This document shows, one piece after another, positions 34,501 to 46,565 of a DNA stretch of 64,000 nucleotides (its first letter is position 1; every line of letters begins with the position of its first letter). The notes below the pieces were generated by a model that was not told the origin of the DNA, did no database searches, and worked only from the letters and a program-made list of their open reading frames with translations. The position numbers and the translations under genes are program-made. Origin of the DNA: Hypholoma sublateritium FD-334 SS-4 (lineage: Eukaryota > Basidiomycota > Agaricomycetes > Agaricales > Strophariaceae); contig KN817518.1 in NCBI GenBank assembly GCA_000827495.1, forward strand, positions 274,405 to 338,404. The letters are read 5' to 3'.

Positions 34501-36929
34501 GCATCGAGCGCCCAGCCCTGAGTCCTGAGTACGCTCCAGATAGGGATAGAGGGTGCGCGATGGGTATCAGCTGGCGTCCGTTATTCAAATCTTGAGACCA
34601 GTGACCATTGAGCTGTCCGCAATGAGAGTAGATTTGGAGAGATTTGGAGCCGCTTGAACAGTTGAACTGGAATGTGGGGTCGGGATTTGGCCGGTCCACT
34701 CGCAGCCCGCTCCAAGCCCGCTCTTACATTTCTCCGACTCCTTTATTCGAGGGGACAAGAGGCGGACATGACAAGCCACTTCTTTGTGACGAGCATCGGC
34801 AAGGAGAAGAGGGAGCTGAGAGAGAATATTGCGCCTTCTGACGTTGAAAACAAATACTCTGACCAAAGCAGGGATGTTTTTCATGTTTCAGGAACTCGGA
34901 AGACGGTTCTAGGAAAGGGTGTTTTCCTTTTTTGGATAAAAGTTCCGAGAATAAATGTATAGCGCCATGGATGAAGCAAGCGTGCGAGTTTACTTCGAAG
35001 AAAGGTTAGTTCAAGGAACAAGGTCGGACAAGGGCACCTACTATGCATTGTCAGCGTCAGCCTTCGGTAGGCAGATACGACGCGTATAACAGCCTGAGTG
35101 CGCGTTAAACCGATACTCCACGGATTCTTTCCGGAAACTGGGCCAGCTAGCATGAAATTACAGACGGCGGGACCGCGGCGAGTCGCACTGACGGCGCGGG
35201 TAAATTCTATTACATCCCTGGAGAGGGACAAAAATATCGAGTTCAAGTCTTCAATGTAGGCTAGGTAAATAGATGCCTGAATCAATATTCCGGAGGGAAA
35301 TCCTGGCGAGATGCAAGTTCAATTAGTACGGCATCCTGGGCGCTTCTCGGATCCATGTGAGCCTTTCCCCGTACATTTTTTCTTTCTTTTTTATGGCTTC
35401 TTTTCCATTCATGCAGCAGATACGCGTGCGAGGAGATAATACGTACCTAGCGCACCGATGCAACAACTGTCATCTCAGGTGAGCGCTAGTCCAAATGCAA
35501 AGCAAATCTACGTAAACGTCGATGGTAAGAATGAATAGGAACACTCAGGAATACGTGCAACTCAGCCATGAAGGAAGATAGAAGAGAATCGCAATTAATG
35601 AGAAGCAAAATTCGAAGTCCTACGGCCACCTTCACGAAATGAGAATCCCGGTAGGAGCGGTCATGGGCAGGCTGACGGTGGGTGCTTCAGCTATGTGGCG
35701 TAGCATATCCATAGTAAGCAATTCTACGTCAAGCCTATATTTATTGGATCCTTTCAATTACAATAGAGGATCTGCATTATGTATCGCACAAGGTTATCGT
35801 AGTACGATCTCTAACCAGATTAACGCGTCCTCTCTAAATAGCCACCCCTTTGTATGTACATCCAATACAGCTTTGCTTATCGGCCGTCCTCCCCAGGCTC
35901 TTATGTGTCTCTAATTCAGAGAAAAAAATCTCCACGCCATGTCTCTCACTGTCAGAAGCGCGTCGGTAGAAAAGTGCCGGATGCAAACAACTGGAAAACA
36001 AACGCCGCCGTCAGCAGTGGGTAGCTTTAACTATTTTAATTCCAATCTTCAAATTCACATGCGGTTAGGGCCATGCCAATGAGCATCGAGGCGATACAAA
36101 GTCTCATACCGGAGCACTTGCACCTCCCGTGTAAGGCAATAATTGTAGAGACTCGATTACAAAAGCGAGAGTGCGTGCGATAGCGCCCAGTGGCGTCGAC
36201 GTTCTCAAATTAATGACATCCGAAATGTAACTCTGCTATCTCTATCCACCTAATACTCAGCAATGTTAATTGAGAGGTCCATTTAGTATATCGACTGCCC
36301 AAGTAAGTTTAATAGAATGAAGGTTCCGCGCGCACAGGACCCGAAGCTGCGCATGGGGGTTCCGCCGTGAGTAATAATCGCAGTGTTCTAATTCGTTCCG
36401 CAGAGGCGCTTCACTGGTGGGAAATTGGGGGGGAGAAGGAAGCGTGTACGCCGTCTCCGATATTTCGCAGCCAGCATGTTGTGGGAATGTGAGCACGTAG
36501 TTTCGCGATTTCTGCGATTTTTATCCAAATTTCCCGCTTGCGGTTGTTGTTCATACAATTATTTGACAGGGCCGCCTCTTGAGTACGGTACATGAGTGCG
36601 GGGGTCGTGAGGTCATCATGCTAAACATAGATCTCATCGACATCAATTGATTCGTTCAGAGATCTAAATCCGCTCTTGATTGGATGAGCCAGGCGGCAAA
36701 GTGGCAGCCGTTTCTCGAATTGTGTAAATTGCGCAAGGGAAATTGGTGGGCGAGGAAATTTTACTGCACCTGTGTGCTCTTTGAATCAACGCTGAGACGA
36801 GCGCGAGTTCGACGATGCGGGTGTTTGTTATTCACCGGCGCAATAACTTGGCCGTCGGACGCTGGGGCTGCTGGGTCCGGCGGAAAAGGGTGCGAATTTC
36901 AAATTTCAGAGCTCATACGTAGTTGGAAG
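31585..36929. other. Gene-poor stretch without recognised coding sequence
   Basis: About 5.3 kb. Both strands contain only short open frames with irregular composition. I recognise no family, no transposase or reverse-transcriptase relic, no tRNA and no long repeat. A 13-bp tandem repeat lies at 33451-33476. Confidence 0.55.
33451..33476. repeat. 13-bp tandem duplication
   Basis: The unit taccttgagtaaa occurs twice head to tail (33451-33463 and 33464-33476) without change. Confidence 0.85.
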
Positions 36930-38424
36930 AAGCTTCCCGGATAAGCACACCCTTCGCCCAATGTGGCACGCAGGACACTGTCCCGCAGAGCACGGCGCGC
37001 TCGGACAGCGCGCAGATGCCTTCCGCAGGCCCGCGCAGCTCTACGCCAGCCTCAGTACGCGGCTCGAGTCCCAGACATGCACGCTCGCGAGGCCTTGGCA
37101 GCGAGCAGCAGCAGCATTAATAGGGGCAGGCGCGACGATAATTGCCGCAGATGCCATGCGCACGATCTCGCACATGGCGCCGCAGATCTGCGCGCCGCAT
37201 CAGTGATCACGCCGCCGCGCGGGAGCAGACGGGATCGGAGTCGGACTCGGGGCGCATTTGCAAGCGCGCTGACGGACGCACCTGACACGCGCGCATGACA
37301 TCGCCATCGATCGGGCCGCGCGAATTTGCGTCCGCGCTCGCCTGTTCGGGCAGGTGGCGGCGCGCCATGCGCGGGGGCGCGTCAAAGTGCACGCCCTGTC
37401 CGCCGCCCGTTATCTATGGCGCCATTGACGCCGGCGCCACCCACCTCCGCCAAGGGCCCCCCTGTCCCGGCCTGCTGCTCTGAATCGTACATATCTGGCG
37501 GGGACGAATTCGGATTAATGCTGCACAGCGCCTTGTCCGCAGCCCACTTTCACGCCATCGTGTCGCCGGACGGGGGACACACTTATGTAGAGTACATCAT
37601 GCACGGGATTCAAGGTGAGGCTATATATAGACGGTGGCGCCGGCGACGTAGCGACTCTTCGCAGAATGCATGTGTAAGTATCCATCCCGCTGCCGTGCAT
37701 CCTCCGTAATCCTCTACCTTCCCTCCGTCTCTATGCAGCATCTGGAGAACGCACCGGCGACGCGTCCCCGGGCCCCTATTTTCCGTTGCGTTTCGTCCAG
37801 ACCGAAGGACACCGCGGGCGAAAAATTCCTGGGAAGAAATGAGCGGTCCACATGGACCCGGCGTGGTGCCGAGCGCCTGCGGTCCCCGCCTGGCTGCTTA
37901 TGTATGGTCTGCCAATTCAGTTCTGCGCACTTTGTGCCGCCTCCGGACGCTGCGTTGTACATATGCGTTCATTCCTCCACGTCAGGCAGGGTGCCCACGG
38001 GGCCCAGAATGCACTGCGTATGTACGGCATCCATACAACGCCTATTGTCCCGATGTGCGACTTTCGCGGGGGCCACTCGACGCCCGGGGCACCAGGGCTA
38101 CCGGGTGGCACGCACGTCGCGAGCGCGCGTTTGCGGCGTCGCAGCCTGGGCCCTGTGGCAGCGCGCTGGCGGCTGCAGCGCGACCGAAAGCCACTCGGCG
38201 CCTGACGCCAGGTCAGGGGCGCCCCCACCGGCGGACTTTGCCCACTCAACGCTAATTCGACAGCAGCCCGAGAACTCCCAGGAAAAAAATTGCGCCGTTA
38301 TGTAATAACTAGCCCACGGACGGCCGAAGCGAGCACAGCGCGAACAACGCGCGAACGCGCCCGTCCCCGCACAGCGCGCCTGATCCCGGCGCAGCTGACG
38401 CGCAGCACAGCGCGCACGCGTGCG

Positions 38425-38445
38425 AGCAGCAGCAGCAGCAGCAGC
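38425..38445. repeat. (AGC)7 microsatellite
   Basis: Seven perfect AGC units lie in non-coding GC-rich DNA. Confidence 0.9.
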
Positions 38446-39850
38446 GCGTCGCGCTCGACGCCGCGCGAAGGGTGCGAGCGCGCAGCCCCGCAGCGCGCAG
38501 GGGGTGCCGTGATGCCTGGCGAGTAGTGCCCCCGCAGGGCGCACCACCCCGGACTGTGCAGGCCCATATGGGCATGCCGGCACGCGCAGCCCTGGCGCGG
38601 CCCTGCGCCGCCTGCGCCACATACGTACGTCGGGCTGGGGCAGCGCGCAGCGGGCGCGGGGTGCGTTTGTGGCGTCCGGCGTCGGCGTCGGCGTCGGGGT
38701 GCGCATGCGCCTCGGCGGGGCGGGTCGTGTATGTATGTATGTGGCGCGGGGCGGGGCGCGGCAGCCCGCAGGGCGGCAGGGCGGGATGCGTGCGTGCGTG
38801 CATGACATGCAGCCGCATCGGGCAGCCGAGGGAAGCCGCGCGGATGGCTGGGTGTCGCTCGCTCGCTCCGTGCAGATGTCGCGATGCGCGCCTGCGCGGA
38901 TCGCGCGATGTCGCGGGGCCGCGCTGTCCGTGTACGCTTTTAGCCCATATGTCATCCGCTGTGCCGGCGCCGCGCCGGGGCGCAGGGGCCCCGGGGACGT
39001 ACACGCGCATATGCACATATATGGGCGGTCGTCCCCAGCCCGCTGCGACCGCGCGTCGCTGCTGCTCACAGTAGTGGGGGTGGCGTGCACCCCGCCGGGG
39101 CTGCTCAGCTCGGAGGCTAGAAGCCCGCACTACTTACCCCCATGTGCGCACCGTGGGCGCGCTGACAGCGTGCCGTACGCGCGCTACTGGCAGAATCGCG
39201 CAGCGGAAACGGGGTGCGTCATTCCGAGCGGCACGCGCGGCACGTAGTCTAGTATACTCGTAAATGCGCGTGCGCGTGCGACCGCCGTGTAAGCACGCCA
39301 GGGACGCGGGGAATCGAAGACGGGTGTCAACGTCAGATAGCAGGCGCCGCGCGTGCCTGTGTGCGTGCGTGCGCACGCGGGCCCCGAAGAGAAGGCGCCG
39401 CGGCGGCAGCGCAGCGACAGCTCGATCGCCTGCGGGCAGCGCGAATAGCAGGCGCGCGCTGGACCGCTGCCAGGTGCCACCCGCCGGGCAGTGCGTCGCA
39501 GCAGCAGCACGCGGGCGCGGGCGCTGGCACGAGCTACGCTGACAGCGCGTGACGCGCACCCACGCTGCGTCCATTCCGCCTGTAGTCCGTATGTCTGTGT
39601 ATGTTCTGCAGGCACCTGCGCAGCAGCGCTGCTACTACTGCTGCTGGTGCTAGCCGCATGTGCATGCGCGTGCACACGATGCGGCGCGAGCTGGGTACTC
39701 AGTCCGCGGAGACCCGCGCAGCGTTCCATTTCCCGGGCAGCATTACTTATCTGCAATGGCGGATGAACGTCGGTGCAGGCGCCCGTGCTATTATCCCCCC
39801 CCGGCTCACATAATCGTGTGCAATTAACACCCACCCACCCTCGAACTGCA

Positions 39851-39870
39851 TTCTATTCTATTCTATTCTA
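39851..39870. repeat. (TTCTA)4 microsatellite
   Basis: Four perfect TTCTA units stand in an otherwise GC-rich stretch. Confidence 0.9.
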
Positions 39871-39966
39871 GCACCGCTTCGCCGCCCACACACGACGTCG
39901 CACTTAACGCCCACCGGGTACAGGCGTACCTGCTGTGCTCACAAGCTTATTGTGCTGTGCCTACAA

Positions 39967-40252
39967 GCTTATTATTGTGCTGTGCTGTGCCACGGGTCCT
40001 GTACTTATCGGTGCTGTAGAGTCGCTTGTGCTGTCTGTATTCGTGCCGTATTCGCGCTGTAGAGGTGCGAGGGTGCGAACGCGCCGATCCTGCTGCTTAT
40101 AATTACAAGGGTATTGCGCCGTGCTGTGCTGTGCCGCGATCCTGTACTTACTCATCGGTGCTGTAGAGTCTGTATTCGTGCTGTAGAGTCGCTCGTGCTG
40201 TAGAGGAGTGCTAGTCCATTTAGGTGCGAGGGTGCGAACGCGCCGACGGCCG
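39967..40252. repeat. Diverged tandem duplication of about 140 bp
   Basis: Two copies, about 39967-40092 and 40114-40252, share blocks in the same order: tgtgctgtgcc, cctgtactta, atcggtgctgtagagtc and gtgcgagggtgcgaacgcgc. The second copy contains an extra insert. It looks like an old tandem duplication with later slippage. Confidence 0.7.
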
Positions 40253-40344
40253 CGGCCGCGGGCGACGCGAGTGCCACACACCGTGACCACGGCCGCTTCT
40301 CCGCGCGGTGTGTCCGTTTAATTAGAGTAAGCTGCAAGCACGCG

Positions 40345-40364
40345 CGAACGAACGAACGAACGAA
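40345..40364. repeat. (CGAA)5 microsatellite
   Basis: Five perfect CGAA units. A shorter run of the same unit recurs near 41205-41218. Confidence 0.85.
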
Positions 40365-40522
40365 CGTAAGTATAAGCAAGCAGAACGTGACAGGGACAGG
40401 GACAGCGACGGAGGCGGAGGCGGAGGCGGGGATCGGCGGCGGCGCGGATCCGCGCGCTGCTTGTGCGCTCCCAACGGCGCCCACAGCCCAACGCACAAAG
40501 ACAGCTGCAGCTGTAGCTAGCC

Positions 40523-40559
40523 CGGCGGCGGCGGCGGCGGTGGCGCGCGCGCGCGCGCC
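40523..40559. repeat. GCG run followed by alternating CG run
   Basis: A run of GGC/GCG triplets passes into about nine CG dinucleotides (40542-40559). Alternating CG of this length could adopt Z-DNA; that is inference. Confidence 0.85.
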
Positions 40560-41433
40560 GCGCAGCCCGGGAGAGTATATACCCTCTGAATCCGAGTCGT
40601 ATAGTAAAAAGCCTATTTGACCTGCGGGCGGCGCCCTACTTTTCTTGTATGGGCGTGCCGTCCAATGCCGGCCCGGTCCTCCCCCTCCCCTTCCTCCCTC
40701 CCTCCTACATACCCTCCGCGCCTAGTCCCACACCTAACCCCGACAACCCCGCGGCGCACACGGACACGGGCACCCTAGCCCACCCAGCCGCCCAGCCGCC
40801 CAACCCCTGGCACGCGCGTTCCAGGCCCGCCTTCCAGAACGCCGTGTGCGCAGGAGGAGGTTTTTCCGGCAGCCCTAGCGTGACGCGATGCGTATCACGC
40901 GCCGGCGCCGGCGCCGCGAGCTCACGACTAAGCAGGGGCTTGTTCAGGCGAAGGGCTTGTACAAGCGGGCGGTGCCTCGCGCGCGGCGCACGGCGATAGC
41001 ACGATAAGTAGCGTGGTGTGTGCGTCCGCGTCGCCAGGGCGCGTTGTCTGTCCGTAGTCAGCAAGTACCAATGGTCCAACACATTACACAAAGTCCAACC
41101 CAAAGTGGCGCGCGCGCCCCAAGCACGCGCGGATGCATTGATATCTAGCTACTACTATACAACATGTGGCGGGCAACAAACGGGGCAATAAATAACGCAA
41201 AGCACGAACGAACGAACGGGCGAAACAAAGGACGGCGCGGCATGCAGCGCCTTTTGTGCGGAATACAGCGTGCAGTACACAGCGAAATACGGGCGTGGGG
41301 GTGCGTGGTATGTGTGTGAGATGTGAGATGTTGGGGTAGGGTGGGTAAAGGGGGGGGGGTGTATCAGCGGGGGGTATGGGAATAAATAGCGCGATAGATA
41401 GATAAGTAACTACGTACGTCGAGGCGCCAGCGC

Positions 41434-42892
41434 CTACGACGACGCCACCGCCTCGGGGCTCGCGCCGTCCTCGCGCAGGAGGAGCGCCCCGCCCAATGCG
41501 GGGCTGGCGTGCACGCTCGCGGCGGCACTGCGCGGCGAGAAGTAGCTAGGGGCGGTGTGCGCCTTGCGCGGCGTCGGGTGCTGGCTGCCGGCTTGCATCT
41601 GGGTATGTTGTTGTTGTTGTTGTTGTTGTTGCTGCTGCTGCTGCTGCAAAAGCTGCTGGTGCTGCTGCATCGACGCAATATCCGAGAGCGGGTTGTTCGG
41701 CAGGCGGATGCCGCCGTCGCCCGGCGGGCTCGGCGCGAGGCTGTGCGAGTGCGACGCGGGCGAGGAGAAGGACGTCGGGGGCGCGGAGCCGGAGGAGTAT
41801 AACGACACTGAGAATTTATCTTTATGAGTGCGTGTTTGTAGAGGGTGGGGAGACGGACTGACCATTGTCGTCCCAGTCGCTCGCGCCGCTGCCCGAGTGC
41901 ACGGAGCTCGCGGAGGAGACGGACGAGCGGCGGGTGAGCCCGACGGGCGCGAACTCCTTCTTCACGGGCTTCTGCTTGGGGCTCACCGAGCCGCCAAGTG
42001 AGGGCGACGGGTTGCCGGACTGCGCCGCGGCGGCAGCGGCAGCGGCCTTGCCCTGCTTGCGCGCCTTGTTCCCCGCGCGCAGCTCGTCGAAGCGCAGCGG
42101 GCGCGGGCGCAGGTGCGTGCGCTCGTACAGGCCGCACTTGTTGCACACGATCTTGCCCGGGTTGAGCGTCGAGCGGCGCCACGACGGCGGCTCGGTCGTG
42201 TGGCAGTTGAAGCAGCGCCGGCGGAGGTACTGCGTCTCCTTGCTCGCCGCGTCGTCCGTGTGCTGCACGGGGAGGCCCGCGTGCTGCGCGAGGTACATGG
42301 GGTGCGGGTGCGCTTGGGCGAGGGCGTGCGGGTGGTGCGGGTGCATGTGCGGCGAGGCGGAGGCGGCGCTGCGGTAGAAGACGGGCTGGGAGGGGACCAT
42401 GAGGGGCGTGGAGCCGTCCTCGAGCTTGATGCTGAGCTCGGGCTCGAAGTCGGTGTACTGCGAGTGGGGCGAGGACGAGAAGGCGTCGGGGTGGCCCATG
42501 GGCTCGGGGTACTGGTACTGTTGCTGCTGCTGCATAAATGGGGGGTACTGCTGGATGGGCATGCCGTCCTCGCGGTCGTGGCGGACGTAGGGGAAGGTCG
42601 CGCGGCGCATGGTGGGGAACTCGGCGGGGCGCTGCTGGTATTGCTGCTGGGGCCACGCCTCCTGCGGGAACTCGTCGGGCTCGTAGAGCTCCTGGAGCAG
42701 CGAGCCGCGCGAGCCGGCGTTGAACGGCCAGAAGTGCGGGTCCTGGGCGCAGTCGTCGGCGGGGAAGAGCTCGCGGACGGGCTCGATGTCGTGCTTGTGG
42801 AAGTCCTGGGGGAAGTGCATGGCGGGGGACGGCGTGCGGGGCGTGGAGGCGTCTGAGTAGGAGGTGTAGCCGTCAAAGGCGAGGGAGTCCAT
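41434..42892 (-). CDS. GATA-type zinc-finger transcription factor
   Basis: The start MDSLAFDGYTSYSDASTPRT is taken at 42892. The frame is open further up, but that part is GC-driven and not protein-like. An acidic, aromatic N-terminal half with Gln, His and Pro runs precedes the single zinc finger near residue 230: CFNCHTTEPPSWRRSTLN then PGKIVCNKCGLYERTHLRPR. By my count the spacing is C-X2-C-X19-C-X2-C, longer than the common X17 or X18. A basic extension follows (RAGNKARKQGK), then Ala and Ser runs. One intron (near 41810-41864) joins SDWDDN to VSLYSSG. The last exon encodes a poly-Gln run (about 41607-41648) and ends EAVASS. It is the only clear gene in about 20 kb. Its role, likely regulation of development or metabolism, cannot be told from sequence. 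Confidence 0.9.
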
Positions 42893-43730
42893 TCTGCTGC
42901 TGCTCTCCCGCGCCCCGCACGTCCTTTTCAATATTCGCCAGATCCCCATCGCAGATCCGAATCGGCCCATACGGGGATAGTGCGTCCCCCGGGACCGCAG
43001 GCCCCCCGCCACCCGGCGCCCCTCAAACACGACCCAGCGGTGTGGGTCGGCAGGGACCCCCCGCCACAGCCCGCCTCCCACCCCCTAACCTTCTTCACCC
43101 CACGGCTCGAGGTGCCAGCGCACTCGGCCTCAGCACAAGGCGGACCCGCATACGCGCGTACCCGCCCGCGCGCGCACACCCGAACGGCGGCGTCCGCGCA
43201 CCGCATCGGGCCCCGCGGCGGGCGCAGTACCGCCCACGTGCACCCCGAATGGAAGCCCGCACCGCGCACCGCGCGCACACCGCACTCCTCGTTTCGCGCT
43301 GACGGCTGGCGCCCCGCGACGACGACGACGCCAGGCACACGCCATCCGGGCACGGCCACGGGGGACGACGCCGTCCACACAACGCACGCCAAACACACGG
43401 ACGCGTCGCAGCCCAGCCCCGTCTCCGATTAGGCAGATTGCCATATGGGCCTGCGGCGGTGCTGTGCCCCGGCGCCCAAAATACTTACATACACCCCCAC
43501 CCACCCATTGACAGCCTCGCCGTCGCTTCTGGCGCCGCCGCCGCCTGGGTGTGCAGTGTGACTGCAGAGTGTATCGTAATATTAATCGTAATGTATGACT
43601 GGGCGGTGCGCTTACGACCAGGACAGCCCGGCGCCTGCGCGGACAGCCAGCGAGTGACGGCGCGCACGCACCCACGCACACCGCGCACCGCACCCCATCC
43701 CACAAGCGCGCGTAGCGTGCACTCCGTGCC

Positions 43731-43784
43731 CCGCGCCTTAATTAACCACCGCGCCGTAATTGACCACCGCGTCTGAATTAACCC
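43731..43784. repeat. 18-bp tandem repeat, three diverged copies
   Basis: Units ccgcgccttaattaacca (43731-43748), ccgcgccgtaattgacca (43749-43766) and ccgcgtctgaattaaccc (43767-43784) are head to tail. Each combines a CG-rich half and an AATTA-like half. The array lies about 0.85 kb upstream of the GATA start codon. Confidence 0.8.
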
Positions 43785-45129
43785 CCGTCGCGCACCGCCC
43801 CGCTGGCAGAGAGGGAGACGGCGCTATATATAGGACGAGTAAGTACCCCGGGGCGGGCTGCGACGCGTCTGACTCTCCTAGACTGTCTGCGGCGCACACG
43901 TCACGCTGCGTATAACTTATGTACACCGCGCACTGCGTTCGTATAATTAGCGCGCATGCGCTCCCATGCCGCCCATTTCCCCTGCTGCTGCCTACATACT
44001 TCGCGCGAGATGACTCGCAGCGGTTAGCACACATGTAATGTAATTATAATTGAATCTGTATAGGTGCACTACAGCCTGACCCCATCGCCCCGGCTGGCGC
44101 CTACCCGCTCGCAGGTGCACGCCGCCGGCGGGGGCGGCGGTGGGGGCGGGCTGATTGATTTGGGGGGTTTCGTGTAACTTCGGCCGTGGATCGTGGGGCT
44201 ATTTAATTCGGGCGCTGGGCTGGCAGTTCGTTGCCCCCAGCTCTCAACTAGACCGTGAGTGCATCGCCCGCCCCACCCCGCCCCACACAGCGCAACTTTC
44301 CGCGGGATGGGGCGCGTTTACTCACTCACTTACCTTGTATAGCCCGGATACGCCTACCCGCGCGGCGCAGCGCCGTGCCGTGCCACAATAGAACAAGCAC
44401 ATTCGGGCGGGTCGTTTATAGCCAGATTCAGGCGCATCTCACTGTGCATATACATAAGATATATAAACCCTCGTCTTGCAACATGAAGTTCTTCGCAGAT
44501 CTGGAAAGAGCGAAGCGTATCTATCGCCGGCACGTCATTCCGAAATACCCTGACACGCATCCACCTTCGCAGACGCCCCGCCAGGCGCGCTCTCGTAACG
44601 CACCAAAGAAACTTCGCGCGGGGCCGTATATAGCACACATGCACCTTCTGAGTCTGGCGCCGGAAATACCGCTACAGCGTCCGCACATTAAGAACGGCGC
44701 GGGCTGCGCCTGTCGCGGGCGATTTGCGTCGTTTGCTTATACGCCCATTTACTTATAGACCTCCGCGATAGGCTGGCGCGCCTTGAATAGGCCTTGACGG
44801 GATGGTGTGCAGGAGATCTGGCCTGGATCTATGCAGACCAAGAGGACGCTCGTCAATCTGAGGACGGACGCGTTGCTTCCTCGTAACATAATCTCCGGGC
44901 GCGCAGGGCAGACGCGACGCCTCCGCGCGGGGGATTGGCACAGTGCGGTGCATATAATTGTCGGCGTGGTACAGTCGCGCTGAGCTGCGACAGCGGCGCC
45001 TCCGAGCCATTGGCTTTTCAGGCGCATGTGCACGGACTGCTGGTCGTTCATATCCGAGGCCTTTTTTGCACTGCAGATTCTGAATGCGCCCGCGAGGGCA
45101 AGATAGCACGGAGCGCAGATCCTGGCCTT

Positions 45130-45455
45130 CGCGGTATAATTATCGCGCGTGCTCCCGCGCGGTGGGCGTGGCACGGCGCTGCTTCGAATTCGAATTCGCG
45201 CTTCTCCCAGCGGCACGGCGCCGCGTCGACAGCCCCGGCGCGGGCGTATTGAGCCGCGCGAACCCTGGACTGCGACTCAGTTTTCGACCGGAACCGCCGT
45301 GCGGTCGCAACATCGCTTGCCATGCACGGAGCGCACCCGGCCTGCGTGCGGTATATATATCGCGCGCTGGGCGTGGCCTGGCGCGGCGCGGCGCGGCGTG
45401 GCACAGCGCTTCTTCGAATGCAGGCTTCTTCCATGAGCGGCTCGGCGCCATCCGT
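45130..45455. repeat. Diverged direct duplication, offset about 220 bp
   Basis: A block at about 45130-45235 (gcggtataattatcgcgcg, gtgggcgtggcacggcgctg, cttcgaat, gcggcacggcgcc) recurs in the same order at about 45349-45455 (gcggtatatatatcgcgcg, ctgggcgtggc, cacagcgcttcttcgaatg, gcggctcggcgcc). The second copy has an expanded GCG run. Confidence 0.65.
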
Positions 45456-46565
45456 GCGGGTGCGGTGTCACCGCGTGCGCCCAGGCCGCGCATGGGGTCC
45501 CCTCCGCTCGCGCTGGCTCCAGCCCCCAGCCAGCCGTGCGGGCATACATACGTCAGCGTCGAGCCCCACGCCAGCCAGCCGCCCGCAGCCCGTCCCCGTC
45601 CCCGTCCCCGTGCCTGTGCTTGTACCTGGTCCGCGGCGCAGCGACGCCGCCCATACATAGTATGCGCAATAGAATAGGAATGCACAGAGCGGAAATAGCA
45701 CGCAGAATGCACACGAGGCCGAATGGAAGCCCCGGCGCCTCTTTAATTAGCGCGCGCACTGCGGCGCCCCCTCAGTCGGCGCTATGTATAGCGCGCGTGG
45801 GGCGCCGCCGCCCCACGGCGCAGGTGGTGAGTCAATAGCACCTGTAGAATGGGAAGGGGGAATGGGAATGGAGCGCAATTGAGTGTGCGCGTGTGTACGC
45901 GTGTGTGCGGGCACGCCACACGGCGGCGCTTCTGGCGTGCGCGCGCGGCGCGCGTGGGGCCAGGGGCGCCGATCGCCCGGGGCCGCTGCGCTAATATTGC
46001 GCGTGGGCGCACCCACGCTGCGCGCCCGCGAGGCTATTTGGGCGGGCCTTGGCGCACGGGCGCAGGCGGCGGGGGGTGTGCGGGGTGCTAGTGCGCATTC
46101 TCGCACTGTTCTCGAACCGGCGAAGACGGCCGTGCGTATAATCCCAGCGCAGAATTAGCGGCGGCTGCCAGGCCCATCGCACGCACGCACCGCCCTCCGC
46201 GCCTCAGGCGCACCGGATGCAGAGGTTCCGAGCGCCAGTATATGTATATACACGTTCCGCTGGAAGCCTCGGACGCGCGATAGGAATCGCCATCGCCATC
46301 GCCGTCACCCGCGTCCTGCTGCGCGCCGGCGCGGTCCCGTCGCGGTTGGCGCACGGATGGACGCCGACGTCCGTGCGCCCTCGTGCGCCGGACAACTCTA
46401 ATTATTGCATAAATAATCCTGCGTTCGCTCGTATCGCGCCCGGGAGCGTGATCATCAGCCGCACAGCCGCTAGCGCCGCGCATCCGCCGTGCGCGTGGCC
46501 ACGCAGGGAGCGCCGCGAAGCAAGGACGCCCGTTTTGTCGGTGTGCCCGCGCGGGCTGCGTGTGT

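Larger units (their letters stand above)
36930..41433. other. GC-rich gene desert, 3' side of the GATA gene
   Basis: Base composition shifts visibly to GC-rich at about 36.93 kb. The stretch is full of CG dinucleotides, GCG runs and microsatellites. Open frames reach more than 300 codons on both strands (for example 38098-39090 minus), but they overlap one another, are mostly Arg/Ala/Pro/Cys and have no family features. They are what chance gives in such DNA. The part nearest 41433 should contain the GATA 3' UTR. Confidence 0.6.

Noticed and set aside
38098..39090. 330-codon minus-strand open frame, with equally long frames on the plus strand
   Set aside because: The frames overlap on both strands, are dominated by Arg, Ala, Pro and Cys, and show no domain. 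Long open frames are expected by chance in such GC-rich DNA.
42113..42856. 247-codon plus-strand open frame
   Set aside because: It is antisense to the GATA gene; its Val/Leu/Gly/Glu composition is the shadow of the GATA codons.
42893..43081. N-terminal extension of the GATA protein
   Set aside because: The frame is open upstream of 42892, but the residues look like GC-driven chance; MDSLAFDGYTS is a better protein start.
44255..44758. 167-codon open frame in the GC-rich block
   Set aside because: No signal of a family or domain, irregular composition, and no splice or promoter context.
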